Assembly (NCBI RefSeq): GCF_032854445.1
Contig: NC_088307.1
Coordinates: forward strand, 24,439,953 to 24,503,952
Source of the DNA: Liolophura sinensis
Taxonomy: Eukaryota; Mollusca; Polyplacophora; Chitonida; Chitonidae
Direction of reading: 5' to 3'
DNA length: 64,000 bases
Shown here: positions 42,501 to 52,024 of the stretch, piece after piece
Position numbering within the stretch: position 1 is the first letter of the stretch
How the letters are laid out: every line of letters begins with the position of its first letter
Made by a program: the position numbers and the translations under genes
The notes under the pieces: model-generated
Database searches by the model: none
What the model was told of the DNA's origin: nothing
Seen by the model: only the letters and a program-made list of their open reading frames with translations

Positions 42501-44995
42501 CCATTTGGTATGCCAGTACTGTGGGAAATAGTTTGACGTGTGCTTTGAACTACATACACGTACGTGTATCTATATACGGTCCCTTAGTCGGAACATGTAT
42601 AAATATTTTTGACAAACGGATTTATATACATGGATGCAAATACTACAGTAAACTTGTCGACCTGCATGAGCACGGCAGGTAGACAATAAATATTTAGGTC
42701 TTTGTTGTAATCAAGTTTGCAACATTTGAAATGTGAAATGTATACAGTTTAAACCTTTGCACAAATTTGTCATAACGGTAATGAGTTCATATAAACGCTG
42801 CCCACAGTTTTACACACATCACTTAAGCTACATGTAAGAAAAGATAAAAAAAAATGAAAATCTTTGACAAAATTAACAAAACTAGATTTTAATTGGGTTT
42901 GTAATTCGGAATAAAAAAAACATTGCAACTGAAAGCCAGTGTCAGTTTTTCTCAGGCTGAACTATCCCATAAAATGCCGACTTGTATATACATATGTGAG
43001 AACAGTGGACAAGTTTTTGTTTCTGAACATAATATTTTTGTATATTACCGCCCACGCAAAAGTAAAATCCTCCAACATTTCCAATGATATCAGTTAATAA
43101 ACAACATATCTTCATTTCCAATATAATTCAAATATTTTAATAGAAAAAGCACAGTCTAAATTAAATAATTCATCTGCAATCAGCTGAATGACAAAGCACA
43201 TTGTAAAGAATAAATATGCTTATATTTAAACGGTGTACATTTATAAGGCCTTTGGGGCTCTTTCATGGTTTTACTAGAGTAAGAGGTTGTGAATGGCACT
43301 TAATTAGTACATACGTGTACAAAATTCCGAATTCCATGAACATTGTTATTAAATGTCATTTCCTAATAAGCAAAGGAAAAATATTTGCAAATATGGACAA
43401 AATACGTTTAGAATAGATTAATGGTATTTAAAAGCCAATATATATATATTCGTAAATACATTTGATGCAATGCGTCGCAGGGTTTTTTTCGGCATGTATA
43501 AAGTAGGACATCCTTTGGTTGACCGTGTTTAACAACGAACACATGCACGCACACAGTCCGATGGAATTTTGCAATTTTAGATATAAAGCCAAACAGAAAA
43601 TATATAAATGTTTTCAAGTTAAACATAGCATTTTAAACATTTCGATGAGAAAAACTTATCATGATTCGCAATATATATTATTAATATTCACGATACAAAA
43701 ATTATTAGAAATGTATCATGGTTAATATGAAAATGTAGGAATCTAATCTAACAAACAGGTGCGATAAATTTACGATGGGTATGTAATATTACCACTATTT
43801 ATTGCATGTGTCGGTGAAAAAATACAGCCTGATAAATTAAAACATAACAGGTCATAAATTACACACAACCACGTTTAGTAGTGACACAAAGTTTGTCTAT
43901 GTGCAAGTTATTATATCTACCTTGATATTCCATTTGCTAACCGTAGCTGAACTAATTTACGAGCCAAAATGGCACCTGGCGGATCACAGTGTCAAAATAT
44001 ACTGGCATATTTAACTGTTGAAAGTGTTCTATAAACAGGATTAAAATTAAGTCATGCATTACGTTTATCTGGAGCTTCAGTGGTGATATTTAATAGTTCA
44101 TACAAATGGCATTAATAACATTTCAATTAATTTTTCACGCCCACATGTGAGACTTCAACGTATACCGTTATCTTGCGGTTGAAGCAAATGAAATACGAAG
44201 CGAAAATATTGGGATCAACTGCCCACGACCGAAGGAAAATGCGGTTCACTAAAATTAATGTCAACGATATATTAAGACTACACCGGTAACAAATGTCTCT
44301 GTGTTGGCAAACGAGGCCGAGTTTGGCAAAACTAGGGTACATCTGAACCTCTTGGGAGGAAGGCGACGCAACCGTATCTCGATCTCGAGCAGGTATTATT
44401 CTAGTTAATTACATTTCCTTCTATTGCTCTGGAAAGCGAAAAGACGACGCTACTTGAATGATGACGGACAAAATCAAATAGTGACAGATTCGAATCAAGT
44501 TTTAATCTTGACTCTCATTACTCGGGGAAGCCCCAAGTACAGACATTGTTGGTCCAGTAGAGTTTGAACTACACGCAGACAATTCACTTAAGTGCGCTAA
44601 CAGGAGCTCAGCACAAATGATCCAGTGTCACTCAGTATTAACTCGAGACGTGTATAAATTGGAAAAACTAACGGGACCTGTTAAGAGCCTATAGAAATAT
44701 TAATTTCCAGTGCAACGGCAATTTTGTGCGTACAACATAATGTGGTCAATAAATAACGGTGCTGCAAATCTCAGGATGTAAAGAGATTTGGAGCTCTGCG
44801 CAAGCCCGCAATTATCTCGATGAAAAGTATATGTGGTCTATTAGAGAAATTAAATAAACTGTAGATTGAATTGTCGTTACCTTCTAACATCTTGTTTCTG
44901 GCGATCAAGTCGCTGAGAGAGGGTGCAGGCGAGTGGGTCGGGCTGCGTTCCTGGTGTAGGTGACATCCAGCTGAAACTCTGTCCACCGTGGACAT
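24210..44995 (-). CDS. Lhx3/4: LIM-homeobox transcription factor Lhx3/Lhx4 (lim3), complete gene, five coding exons
   Basis: Nuclear transcription factor. In other animals the Lhx3/4 class specifies motor neurons and interneurons and, in vertebrates, the pituitary. The LIM domains bind LDB/Chip-type cofactors and the homeodomain binds TAATTA-like DNA. The coding join is complement(24210-24553, 25297-25626, 26530-26732, 31612-31786, 44881-44995), 1167 bases, 388 residues. Human LHX3 and LHX4 are about 390-400 residues. All four introns are GT-AG and all joins are in frame. LIM1 spans about 44-95, LIM2 103-159 and the homeodomain 172-231 (W219 F220 Q221 N222), with the class signature [12 protein letters not shown] after it. 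Introns are 13.1, 4.9, 0.9 and 0.74 kb. Lhx3 and Lhx4 are vertebrate duplicates, so a single invertebrate gene cannot be assigned to one of them. Identity is certain to class level from domain order and the homeodomain. Confidence 0.96.
24554..25296 (-). other. Lhx3/4 intron 4 (743 bp) containing a family C repeat
   Basis: GT-AG intron. About 40% is the family C copy at 24645-24945; the rest is unique. The repeat is in the opposite orientation to the gene. Confidence 0.85.
24645..24945 (+). repeat. Family C inside Lhx3/4 intron 4
   Basis: AGAGAGTAAAACCATTGCAG, CAGTGTGATAGTTGGCAATT, TTATTCTAACTGTTCATATA and TCAAAATGCTGTGTTGTCAT. It is a single-unit form. This copy starts about 90 bp from the exon 5 splice acceptor. 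Confidence 0.8.
25297..25626 (-). CDS. Lhx3/4: Lhx3/4 exon 4: uninterrupted homeodomain and acidic linker
   Basis: 330 bases between tgcattacag|AA and CACA|gtaagt. It begins [14 protein letters not shown] and holds the whole 60-residue homeodomain with [13 protein letters not shown] and [19 protein letters not shown] (Q50, N51, R53). Then come DAGRQRW and a Ser/Asp-rich linker ([14 protein letters not shown]). In mammals I recall the homeobox being split between two exons; here it is in one. Confidence 0.97.
25835..25925 (+). repeat. Family D, isolated 3' segment
   Basis: CCAATGGCAAATTTTGCACA, ACGCCGAGGTCACTGGGGTC and GAGACAGTGATATCAGAAAA match the 3' extension at 16930-17025. The 5' part is absent. 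Confidence 0.65.
26179..26192. promoter_or_regulatory. Perfect RFX X-box palindrome in Lhx3/4 intron 3
   Basis: GTTACCATGGTAAC matches the RFX consensus GTTRCCATGGYAAC at every position, inside a 16-bp perfect palindrome (26178-26193). Confidence 0.55.
26220..26227. promoter_or_regulatory. CRE palindrome in Lhx3/4 intron 3
   Basis: TGACGTCA, 27 bp past the X-box; another GACGTC core lies immediately before the X-box at 26173-26178. Confidence 0.45.
26417..26428 (+). promoter_or_regulatory. YY1-type motif GCCGCCATTTTG
   Basis: Exact extended YY1 core, about 100 bp from the LIM2 exon donor. The same core occurs at 29028-29039 and a close version near 32648. Confidence 0.4.
26530..26732 (-). 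CDS. Lhx3/4: Lhx3/4 exon 3: LIM2 domain
   Basis: 203 bases between cccatttcag|A and CGAG|gtaaat. The exon 2/3 junction reads [12 protein letters not shown]2 ligands are visible in [18 protein letters not shown] and LMCKTDY, and GDEFYLMED is diagnostic of the Lhx3/4 class. The domain ends with DYEAAKAR, followed by the split Glu codon. Confidence 0.95.
28580..29100. promoter_or_regulatory. CpG-rich island inside Lhx3/4 intron 2, candidate enhancer or internal promoter
   Basis: CpG density is high against AT-rich flanks (CGCGTGAC, GCGCCGGGG, TTTGCGGCGC, CCGCGGTCGCCCGGG). It contains GGCCAAT (a CCAAT box), GTTAATGAG, a Sox-type CATTGTC and YY1-type GCCGCCATTTTG. It lies between the LIM1 and LIM2 exons. 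No coding frame is supported. Confidence 0.4.
29920..30115 (+). repeat. Family C inside Lhx3/4 intron 2
   Basis: CAGCGTGATAGTTGGCAAAT, CCGTTGAAATCCGGCATCTT and TCTAGAATTACTCAAAATGC, with an internal deletion of the middle. Confidence 0.7.
30290..30740. other. GC-shifted unique block in intron 2
   Basis: Two plus-strand frames of 67 and 76 codons run antisense to the gene, with no family match. It could be a non-coding conserved element, or an antisense transcript exon, but nothing decides it. Confidence 0.25.
31004..31011. promoter_or_regulatory. CRE palindrome in Lhx3/4 intron 2
   Basis: TGACGTCA within a 10-bp GTGACGTCAC palindrome, about 600 bp from the LIM1 exon donor. Confidence 0.4.
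31612..31786 (-). CDS. Lhx3/4: Lhx3/4 exon 2: LIM1 domain
   Basis: 175 bases between acceptor tttttcag|CG and donor CAG|gtgagt. It encodes one complete zinc-binding LIM domain: CAGCC at the first finger, WHSKC and LKCADC at the centre, then CF and VYCKEDF supplying the last ligands. Residues [20 protein letters not shown] are close to vertebrate Lhx3/4. Phases are 1 at the 5' side and 2 at the 3' side, so skipping it would break the frame. Confidence 0.95.
32341..32364 (+). other. G-rich run with G-quadruplex potential
   Basis: Runs of 4, 5 and 13 G separated by single A. It sits on the template strand of the Lhx3/4 transcript, about 550 bp upstream of the LIM1 exon. Confidence 0.5.
32500..32720. 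promoter_or_regulatory. Possible conserved element near the LIM1 exon
   Basis: Unique sequence with GTAATTTAATCAG, CATCTAATTAGTCC and a YY1-like CGCCGCCATTTC. It is 0.7-0.9 kb upstream of the LIM1 exon. Confidence 0.3.
33605..33800. promoter_or_regulatory. Cluster of homeodomain-type sites
   Basis: TAATTA at 33750-33755, 33784-33789 and 33795-33800, plus two TAATTG words between about 33606 and 33640. TAATTA is the core bound by LIM homeodomains, so auto-regulation is possible. Confidence 0.35.
34590..34735 (-). repeat. Family D inside Lhx3/4 intron 1
   Basis: AAAATCGCAAGACAAATTTC, CCACCAAAGAAAGTATATA and a GTTTTTCAATGATGGAGCAA end. The 5' part is lost. Confidence 0.6.
35193..35270 (+). mobile_element. 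SINE family B tail
   Basis: TTTTCGTCGTCATATGACTG, AAGTACGACGTTAAACCCCA and AGCATAAATACATACATTC. The head and body are missing. Confidence 0.65.
35648..35783 (-). CDS. Speculative alternative first exon of Lhx3/4
   Basis: ATG at 35783, followed by a second ATG, opens an acidic frame ([20 protein letters not shown], then [12 protein letters not shown]) of 45 codons plus one base to a weak donor CCTG|gtgtat. The phase matches exon 2 (G + CG gives Ala), so it could splice to the LIM1 exon as vertebrate alternative first exons do. The donor is poor and no promoter is evident. A chance frame is the likelier reading. Confidence 0.15.
37680..38360. promoter_or_regulatory. Intronic CpG-rich island in Lhx3/4 intron 1
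   Basis: From 38150 to 38340 CpG is very frequent (GGCGCGGG, ACCGTCCGG, AAGGCCGCGCCGCC, GTGCGCGCCCG). 37680-37980 is unique and less AT-rich, with CCTAATCAG and CATTGTCATTTG words on the minus strand. Frames on both strands (89 and 118 codons) carry no recognised domain. Confidence 0.4.
39740..39792 (-). mobile_element. SINE family A tail fragment
   Basis: TTTATTTAATTCGAATTTTA, CGCCGAACTGAAGAATATAA. Heavily decayed. Confidence 0.5.
40496..40503. promoter_or_regulatory. CRE palindrome in Lhx3/4 intron 1
   Basis: TGACGTCA within CGTGACGTCAAATTAC; a TAAT-type word is 10 bp away. Confidence 0.35.
40920..41180. other. GC-shifted unique block in intron 1
   Basis: Rises from AT-rich flanks (CCCCAGCGACGCTCAGG, GGCGCGTGGCGGGGCACGTG) and ends in a G-rich GGGGGAGGGGGAGAGGG run near 41161. 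No frame of note. Confidence 0.3.
41880..42240. other. CpG-rich block in intron 1 with two CACGTG E-boxes
   Basis: CACGTG occurs twice within about 25 bp (near 42094 and 42115), in CpG-rich DNA. Two overlapping minus-strand frames of 81 and 96 codons show no domain. Candidate cis-regulatory DNA. Confidence 0.3.
44881..44995 (-). CDS. Lhx3/4: Lhx3/4 exon 1: start codon and N-terminus
   Basis: ATG at 44995 has A at -3. The frame also stays open upstream to about 45109, but without another ATG there, so 44995 is chosen. The exon gives 38 residues plus one base (G) and ends at GAAG|gtaacg. Joining G to the CG at the start of exon 2 gives Ala and continues as AAIPKCAGC. The last residues, [19 protein letters not shown] across the junction, line up with the human LHX3b N-terminus (LLLALLARRADLRREIPLC, from memory) at several positions. 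That supports this exon as the true first coding exon, 13 kb from the LIM1 exon. Confidence 0.85.
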
Positions 44996-45740
44996 TGTCC
45001 TAACGATGAATGAAGACTCCCGTATACCTCTCCGGTGTACAGTAACGGTCCGAGGGGACAACTGGCCAGTATAAGCGGGGGCTATTGGGGACGAAACAAC
45101 GGTTGCCACAAAACGTGGACAGGCAATTCAAAACCACGGCGAGAAAACTTTTCCTGCCAACTCAAATCTTACAACTGCATGTCAGCACTAATTCACTCCG
45201 ACGTTCCTTAAACCCGGCCCTTTGCGATGATCACGTGACGCGGTTCCGTTACACCGACCCAGTGTCATGCATATTCATGAGGTTGGTTGGTTTCCACGTT
45301 TCCCTTCCGATCAAGCCTCTCTCTTCGGTGCTCAGCCGAGCTGTAGAACGGTTGGTTCTGAGCTAGAGGCACTTTCTGCTTCGGCCAGCCATTTACCGTT
45401 AGCTTTAACAGGTCGTGATGAGCAGCGGCCAACGACTTAGCCCCAGCCACGCCCCTTATGATGCAGGGGACCAGAGGATGAAGCCCTACATGTGCCCCGG
45501 GGCTACTATAAGGTAATCGGCACCCGGCCCAGAAGCCAGACTACCCTATAGTTTCAATAGACAAGGATACGAGTGATGAGCTAAATACGCCAATGTAATC
45601 ACCTCCCCCCCATCCCAACCCAACGAGGTAACACAGCGATACAGATATAAACAGAGCGATAGCAATCCGGTTACACCCCTGTTTCTCGGACGAATAATTC
45701 GGGGGAGTCTTTTGTTCCACTGTTACAACGGGCGGCGACT
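44996..45740 (-). promoter_or_regulatory. Probable Lhx3/4 5' UTR and promoter region
   Basis: GC-richer than its surroundings, immediately upstream of the start codon. It includes an octamer-like ATGCATATTCAT (45267-45278) and a GC-box-like CCACGCCCC near 45448. CCTTATAG on the minus strand near 45510 is at best a weak TATA-like word. The transcription start is not determined. Confidence 0.4.
45267..45278. promoter_or_regulatory. POU MORE-like site
   Basis: ATGCATATTCAT differs at one base from the palindromic POU dimer site ATGCATATGCAT. It lies about 270 bp upstream of the Lhx3/4 ATG. Confidence 0.35.
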
Positions 45741-46299
45741 TCAAAAGTGAATTAGGCAGGTGTGTTCAAGTTACAAGGTGTAAAAATCAGGGTGTACTTT
45801 TGGAAGTGAACTCTAACCGACTACATTAACTATAACGTCGACCTTTGACTGTTGACGTTTTCTACACAATACTTCCGATGATAATATGTGTATATTTTCT
45901 CTACTTTAACAAGGATTATCAAAGATGTATGGATAGACATATTTGAAACTAACGAATTGCTTGAATGTTGAAAAGCTATAGACAGCCAGTTAAGAAATCC
46001 ACAGGGCTTTAGAGGTAATATGGCTTAAAGGAAAGCAAACTGCCGAGAGTATGTCAAAAGAAAAAAAATCTTATAGACTGAATTTAAAAATAGGTTCTCT
46101 ATAGCTAATCTCGCAAGGTAATCTCGCAAGTGTAGATATTACGGGGCTAAGGGTCGCAGATGCACTCGTGTTTGTTACATTAGTACCATGCTTTCATGAA
46201 CAGTTTGCCATCAAAATACTACTAAGATACTACATGTGTTTTATGTCTCGAGTTTATTCACATAACACGAGTTTGAAATTTGAATTGGATGCCTAGTGT

Positions 46300-46520
46300 A
46301 GAATACTGACTGCTTTCTCTGCATCACTGAAAACTGTTGGCTTTTTGGCTCTTCGGTATTTTCCTAATATTTCGTACATATTCCGCAGGGAACCGGCGTT
46401 CTATTGGTTGTTTTGAAAACGGGTCTTCCGTTTATAGACTTGGAACGCCTCTTTGTTGTGTACGACCGGTATATCAGAGTGTCAGACTTAAGTGCATTCA
46501 AACTAAATTATCCAGCTATA
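46300..46520 (+). repeat. Family D interspersed repeat, diverged
   Basis: CACTGAAAACTGTTGGCTTT, TAATATTTCGTACATATTCC and GACCGGTATATCAGAGTGTC follow family order with many changes. Confidence 0.55.
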
Positions 46521-46727
46521 GGAGATATACTTTAGAAACGCAGCAAGGTATGAGGCCCTCACCCCTAAACTCTACCAACCCGGCACACCCCACGCGGAGT
46601 CTACCAGGTACCCTGCAGCCATGTTCCTATAGTGCGGACCGTGGTATAGGTGGAATGTTACTGGGAAATGCGTTGAAAAATAGTGCCGAAGAAAAATAAG
46701 GAAATAAAGGAATATTCAGCTGTTAAG

Positions 46728-46815
46728 GTCGGTATTAGATAGCGCCAATTGTAACGCCAAAGGTTTCAAAATCTTTCAAGTTTTCTGAAAAAATGACAAT
46801 GACTTATGGAAGTCC
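46728..46815 (+). repeat. Family H, copy 1
   Basis: GGTATTAGATAGCGCCAATT, TTTCAAAATCTTTCAAGTTT and AAGTCCGGAACTTA pair with 47470-47570. Confidence 0.55.
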
Positions 46816-47469
46816 GGAACTTATGGAGACTTTAAGCCCAAAGCCACTACTATATTCATATACTCCCTCCATTACAAGCGGATAAATACAGAGGCTATCG
46901 TCCTCGAAAAAGAGCTTTTCGAAATGGCATAATGAAAAATTCATTTTACTTCCATTGCAAAGTTAACCACTTAGTACCATAAAAGTGATCTAAAATAGTA
47001 TAAATTAAAACGTGAAGTTGTGTAAAATAAAGATGAATGAGTCGGCATATATATATATATACAGAGATACAAGACTATCAGTGAATCACCATAAACATAC
47101 AAATAAGACATAATAAGCATAAGTCATTTAATAATTCATTAACTGAAACATCTGTTGTAAATAAGTTGTTGTAACGACAGCGAAAATACAATGGTCAAGC
47201 AGTTTGTTAAACTCTAAGTGGACTGTGGTTTTCTGTTGTGCACTAGAGACGCTGCACGTGGATGTTGTAGCCACCACCGCTGCATCTGGCTTAAGATATC
47301 GGTTTCATGTTTGAAGACGGACAGGATCAGATGCACTATAGCCATTGTAATGCGGACAGGACGACGGACGAGGTGATATCTCAGTCAGCCGAATTAATCC
47401 GAGTGATGTTTGGTCGGCAAATATTTCCACAAGACCTTCTTAGCCTCGCGTAAAATCACCATTCAGCCT

Positions 47470-47570
47470 TTAGGTCAATATTAGCTAGCGCCAACTGTCC
47501 CTCCATCGAGAACGATTTCAAAATCTGTCAAGTTTTCGGAAAAATGATACTGTAGCGAAATCCGGAATTA
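47470..47570 (+). repeat. Family H, copy 2
   Basis: GTCAATATTAGCTAGCGCCA, TTTCAAAATCTGTCAAGTTT and AAATCCGGAATTAA. The two copies are about 740 bp apart in direct orientation. Confidence 0.55.
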
Positions 47571-49018
47571 ACGCCCTGCTTGAAAGGCTGGTATAGACGG
47601 GGCTTTAACCATGCGTCAACCAATTTAGATGGTAAACGAAACTGTCCGTTGACCGTAAATTTTTCGAGTTCAACTTCAAAGTTTATCAATTTTACTCTAC
47701 AGAACAAACATGCACCTCTTTCATATTTTGAACTAAATAGAAGCAATTAAAACCTATACTGTTATGCAGCGCTTTGGACATTTCATATAGATAGATTACA
47801 AATCGTCCTCACCATGAACTGTGAAAAATCCACTGTTCAACCCGATGATCTCAAAAACCAGAGTATTTTGCTCTAATTTTTAGTGATATTTTTACTTTTA
47901 TTATCCTAAAAAAAACAAACAACAGTTGTCTACAGAATTCAACTACTTATGCTTCCAAAGTAAATTTCAGTTTGGAAATACTATTCTGTAAAAGGAAGAT
48001 GTTGGATTGAGGGATGGGGTGGGGATGGTAAGTGGAAGAACCTCAAAGAAACCAGCTGGAATTATGAGGCACCTGATTCTGTCTATATCTGTGTATAAAT
48101 CAAACAAACATTACAACCAGTATGCTGTGGTAATTACAACCATTATATACCAGTATATTAAAATTTTAATACAATACGTAGCGTATGGCCCAAAAAGCTG
48201 AGATCACGACAGCTTTGTTTTAACCGCCCACTTTTTGTGATTTCTCGCATGTCGCAAATGGTGTATGGCATACTTCTATACCCGTAAGCTCACAGGTAAA
48301 TTTTGACTATAACATCGTATTTGTTTGTTTGCCTTTGTTGAGGGTGGAAGGAAGGGGAATCGATACTTCTTCGAAGATTGTACATATAGGTATCGTAACA
48401 TACGTAAGTATTTGCACTGACGGCCACAAAATGGTTGTGACAAGTCGAAGACCGGAAGACCTCTATGTCAGCTGATGTTCAAAGCCTTTGATTTGTATTG
48501 TGGCGCTTCAAATTTAAACACACACATTGCAATCCGTTTACTGTAAGGGGACAAGGGCCGATTTCACACAGCCAGAGTTTACTTGAGCCAAAATTTAAAT
48601 ATAATTTAAACGCTTATATTTGGAAACTACTCGTTAAATTTTTCAACATCTGAAATTGTATGTTCAGCCAAATCAGTCACAATTTGAACATCTTGAACAA
48701 TTAAAATTTGTATTACAAAGTGGCTGTTTTGAATTATAAATGAAATCCAAAATCATTGTCAATGGCGACGACCCCACGCAGCTCTATTGATTGTTTCCAG
48801 CTTTGGAAACATTTAAAAGCCACAGAAGCCACAGCAGGACGCATGACAAATGATCGGAAAGAGACTTACTAATCCTCGTCATATTGAACACAACAATACA
48901 AAAGGTACAACCCCGTACCTGTTAGTGGATTAACAGGCTGTTTGATTCTGGGTTTACTGAGGGATTAATCCAAAACGCGTCCCTCGCTCGCGCTATATAC
49001 CTGCTTAATAACTCTCGC

Positions 49019-49050
49019 GATGGCGCGCGAGGCGAGGCGAGGCGAGGCGT
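49019..49050. repeat. Short GCGAG/GGCGA minisatellite
   Basis: GCGCGAGGCGAGGCGAGGCG within a short CpG-rich patch. Confidence 0.7.
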
Positions 49051-50449
49051 GAATTGAAATTCGCACCTTCGCATAGATTTCACGGGCAGCTCCCAAGCTT
49101 CACCTGTCCTGTACGGCGTTACTTCCTCTGTAGGTGTTATCCAGCCTAAGGTGAAATTTTCTGAACGCTGTTAAACTTTTCACTTAACCATATGTGATAT
49201 ATTGAACCGTCTCAGGTTTAACTTGATGATGGCCAGATCTGAATATTGCATTGTCACTCAGTTTATTCGAGAACGTCTGCCACTGACGTATTATATTGGT
49301 GTCATGATTGTTTTCTTGTCAGTTCTCACCTTTACTGGCCATTTGAATCACGCTTTTATCACACTTTAAAGGAAAAAGCTTGCAAGCAAAAACGGGAAGA
49401 GGTGATGAAGCAAATTTTCACCACTTTACGCCTTGCAATTCTAAAAGAACTTTCTAACACAAGGATACAACACGCCTTCGAGCGGTTTGATGCCAAACAT
49501 TTTTTAATGATTAAGGGGAGAAATTTGATGTCTTCTTTCCTCTAATTTCTTTCAAAGAGAAGTATAAATCGATATACAAGTCCTCCTAAGATAAGCTTTT
49601 TCTTTCTTTTTGTCGATTTTCAATTTTTTCCTGTGCTTTTTTACCATTATTTGCTCATTGCACTTTGAATGTCGCTGCTGGTATCACCACAGTAAATTTT
49701 CTTGCATTGTGTGCTTGTTGTACATGGTTTCAAATAAACGTACACAAGCATATGCCAACGCTTCTATACAAAAATTCTCACACACCGTTTTTATCTGCTA
49801 TGTTTTTGTTTTGTTTTTCTGGGCTTTTTTTTTTGTTTTTTTTTTACAAAATTCGTTGCTTCTTTCTCGATCTTAAGGCTTCTGCAACAAAAAAAAAGAT
49901 GTCTGAAATTTTCTCCGCTACATACCGTCTATAGACGGTTATGACGTCCTACTGTATCTGCTATTTATTTCGGCATTTCTTTTATCGATTTTATTCCTTG
50001 TTGGTTTCATGAAGAGAGTAATGAGAGCGTCGTGACAGGTGTTTGCTTACAAAGATTTCTCAAAAAGAAACGTCTATCGCTATGGTGACTATCATTCATC
50101 AATCATTCATAGGAGAAAAAGTACACGTATGATTATAGGTTAGGCCATATAAGTAATGGTTAGGTGTTTCGCACCTTATAATGAGTTTCCCCACTCTCCA
50201 GACAGCAAAATTTAGAAAACCGGTTATTTAATTTTGAAACTCGTATTGTTTATATTACAAAAGATTCTCAATATCTGCATAGTGGATAATGAAGGGGTCA
50301 GTAAATGGTTAAATAAATGGTTAGTAGCGGAAAATCTAACGTAATTTTCGTATGATTCTGTATCGCTACAAAAGGAATGAGGCACAAATTATTACTAACC
50401 TATAGCACACGAATTTAACACGAAGGAAAACCGGTGAGAATTAGGACAA

Positions 50450-50605
50450 AATTGCTGTAATTTAAGCATTTATATGAACAGCTAGAATAAACTCTAACAG
50501 TGGTAAATTAACCACAGGCTGTATTTCACCGGCTACGTGTGCCATCCATTTGCCGATCATCACACTGTCGTCGCTGCTCTGGTTTTTCGCTCTGTGGTTT
50601 GAGTT
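50450..50605 (-). repeat. Family C fragment, reverse orientation
   Basis: Plus-strand reading: AAGCATTTATATGAACAGCT, GGCTGTATTTCACCGGCTAC, CATTTGCCGATCATCACACT and GTCGTCGCTGCTCTGG. Its 5' end stops within the sub-unit that is expanded elsewhere. Confidence 0.7.
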
Positions 50606-51087
50606 TTTGATATATGGTACTGTTTTCCTTTTCTGTGCAATCCGTGAGTGGAAAATCCTGAAGCCGTTTGTATGAAAGCAAAACGGTAATGCTGCGTGGA
50701 CGTATCCATCATTCATACCAGAGTATGATATTTAGTGTTGTTGGTATTCTATAAAGCGGATCTAAAGTCTACCTCAACCTTATCAAGTGGGTCAAGGATC
50801 TGTTCGGGCTTAACACACCAGTCGACTTCCTTTATGCTCCCTAATTAACATCCAGGTGAGAATTCCAGGTGTGTTTACCAGACCTGAACGAAGACCATTG
50901 GTTGATGGCAAATATTCACAGCGCGGATTTTTTTTTTTTTTGATCACCCGGGTAAATATTTCACTTATCTCCTCATTTTTCTTTTGCGATATTTGGCAGT
51001 ATACAGGATTTTTGGAAAGATACTTTGGTGCAAAAGCTTATGGCGGGTGTAGGTTTAAGCAATCTGGCATCCTGATTCAGTACATAT

Positions 51088-51245
51088 ATGGGAGCCTCCT
51101 CGGCCTTGTGGTTAGCGTGCTAGCATGGCACCAAAAGCCGCTCACCAACTCGATCGTCGTGGGTTTTCCCCGGTTTCCTCCAGCTATAGTGCTGGTTGTC
51201 GTCGTATATGTGAAATATATTACGGCGTAAAACACCAATGAAATA
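51088..51245 (+). mobile_element. SINE family A with tRNA-like head
   Basis: CTCGGCCTTGTGGTTAGCGT at the head, then CCGCTCACCAACTCGATCG, GTCGTGGGTTTTCCCCGG, TCGTCGTATATGTGAAATAT and GGCGTAAAACACCAATGAAA. Confidence 0.8.
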
Positions 51246-51454
51246 AAAACAAGTGCTTATATACTCTAGCAAACCAGTAAAGCATTTAACAAATGCAACA
51301 CTGACCAGCATAGAGTCTCCAATTCAGAAATATAATACACTGACTACTGAAATATAGTTAAATCACATGTTGATGTATTTTGCCAAGGTACACAACAAGT
51401 GATGTCCATAACGACTTTTAGAGTTATACACAAGAACGTACATGTACATATATT

Positions 51455-51560
51455 TAGACCTTTCCAGTATGCCCGCTGCTGTCATATAAGATAAAAATTC
51501 TTGAGTACAGGTATATAACGTTAAAACACCAATTAAAAAAATTAATAAATAAATTATATA
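51455..51560 (+). mobile_element. SINE family A, 3' fragment
   Basis: CCGCTGCTGTCATATAAGAT, AAAATTCTTGAGTACAGGTA, TTAAAACACCAATTAAAAAA and an AATAAATAAA tail. Confidence 0.65.
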
Positions 51561-51894
51561 TTTCCATATCTTGATCAATATATGCCAAAAAGACCTAATT
51601 GAGGGTTTGAAAACAAATATGGCAGAGATTAAAGGATTACACCTAGTAAAGCAAATATACGTTTTGCGGCAGAGTACTAATTATACCAACTGGTAAGCTA
51701 TTTCATTAGTGATTCATTGCGGTGAAAAGCTAATCAAAAACCAAAAGTGAAGGATATTTGTAACAGAAAAAATAGAGCAAATGTCCGCAAATATAATGTA
51801 CAATTGTCCTTTAATGGTATATGATATTAAAAATAGCTATTTAGCCATAAATTTAAGGTGTAATGTTTTTTGTTTTATAAATCGACAAAGTACA

Positions 51895-52024
51895 GGGGCC
51901 AGTTTCATGACGCTCACTTAGCTAAGTTTGCCCTTAACTATCATGACAACGTATTTTGTAGAGATATAAAGCGCACTTAGCCAAGGGCTACTTAACACTA
52001 AGTATGCTTCATGAAACCGTCACC
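51895..52024. mobile_element. MITE-like palindromic element 1
   Basis: The left end, GGGGCCAGTTTCATGACGCT CACTTAG, pairs with the reverse complement of the right end (GGTTTCATGAAGC, ATACTTAG). The inner arms GCTAAGTTTGCCCTTAAC and GCCAAGGGCTACTTAAC are also related. About 130 bp, no coding capacity, target duplication not found. Confidence 0.65.

Larger units (their letters stand above)
31787..44880 (-). other. Lhx3/4 intron 1 (13.1 kb)
   Basis: Long first intron, as is common for regulatory genes. Noted contents: a G-rich run at 32341-32364, possible conserved DNA at 32500-32720, a homeodomain-site cluster at 33605-33800, a family D copy at 34590-34735, a SINE B tail at 35193-35270, a possible alternative first exon at 35648-35783, CpG-rich blocks at 37680-38360, 40920-41180 and 41880-42240, and otherwise AT-rich DNA. 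Repeat density is clearly below that of the flanks. Confidence 0.8.
45741..50449. other. Upstream intergenic DNA, few features
   Basis: Contains one family D copy (46300-46520), the family H pair, an AT dinucleotide run near 47049-47063, and a CpG-rich patch at 48975-49050 with repeated GCGAG. Short frames show no recognised protein. Confidence 0.4.

Noticed and set aside
44996..45109. Extending the Lhx3/4 start 38 codons upstream
   Set aside because: The upstream in-frame codon at 45109 is GTG and not ATG. The ATG at 44995 has a good context and gives the usual family length.
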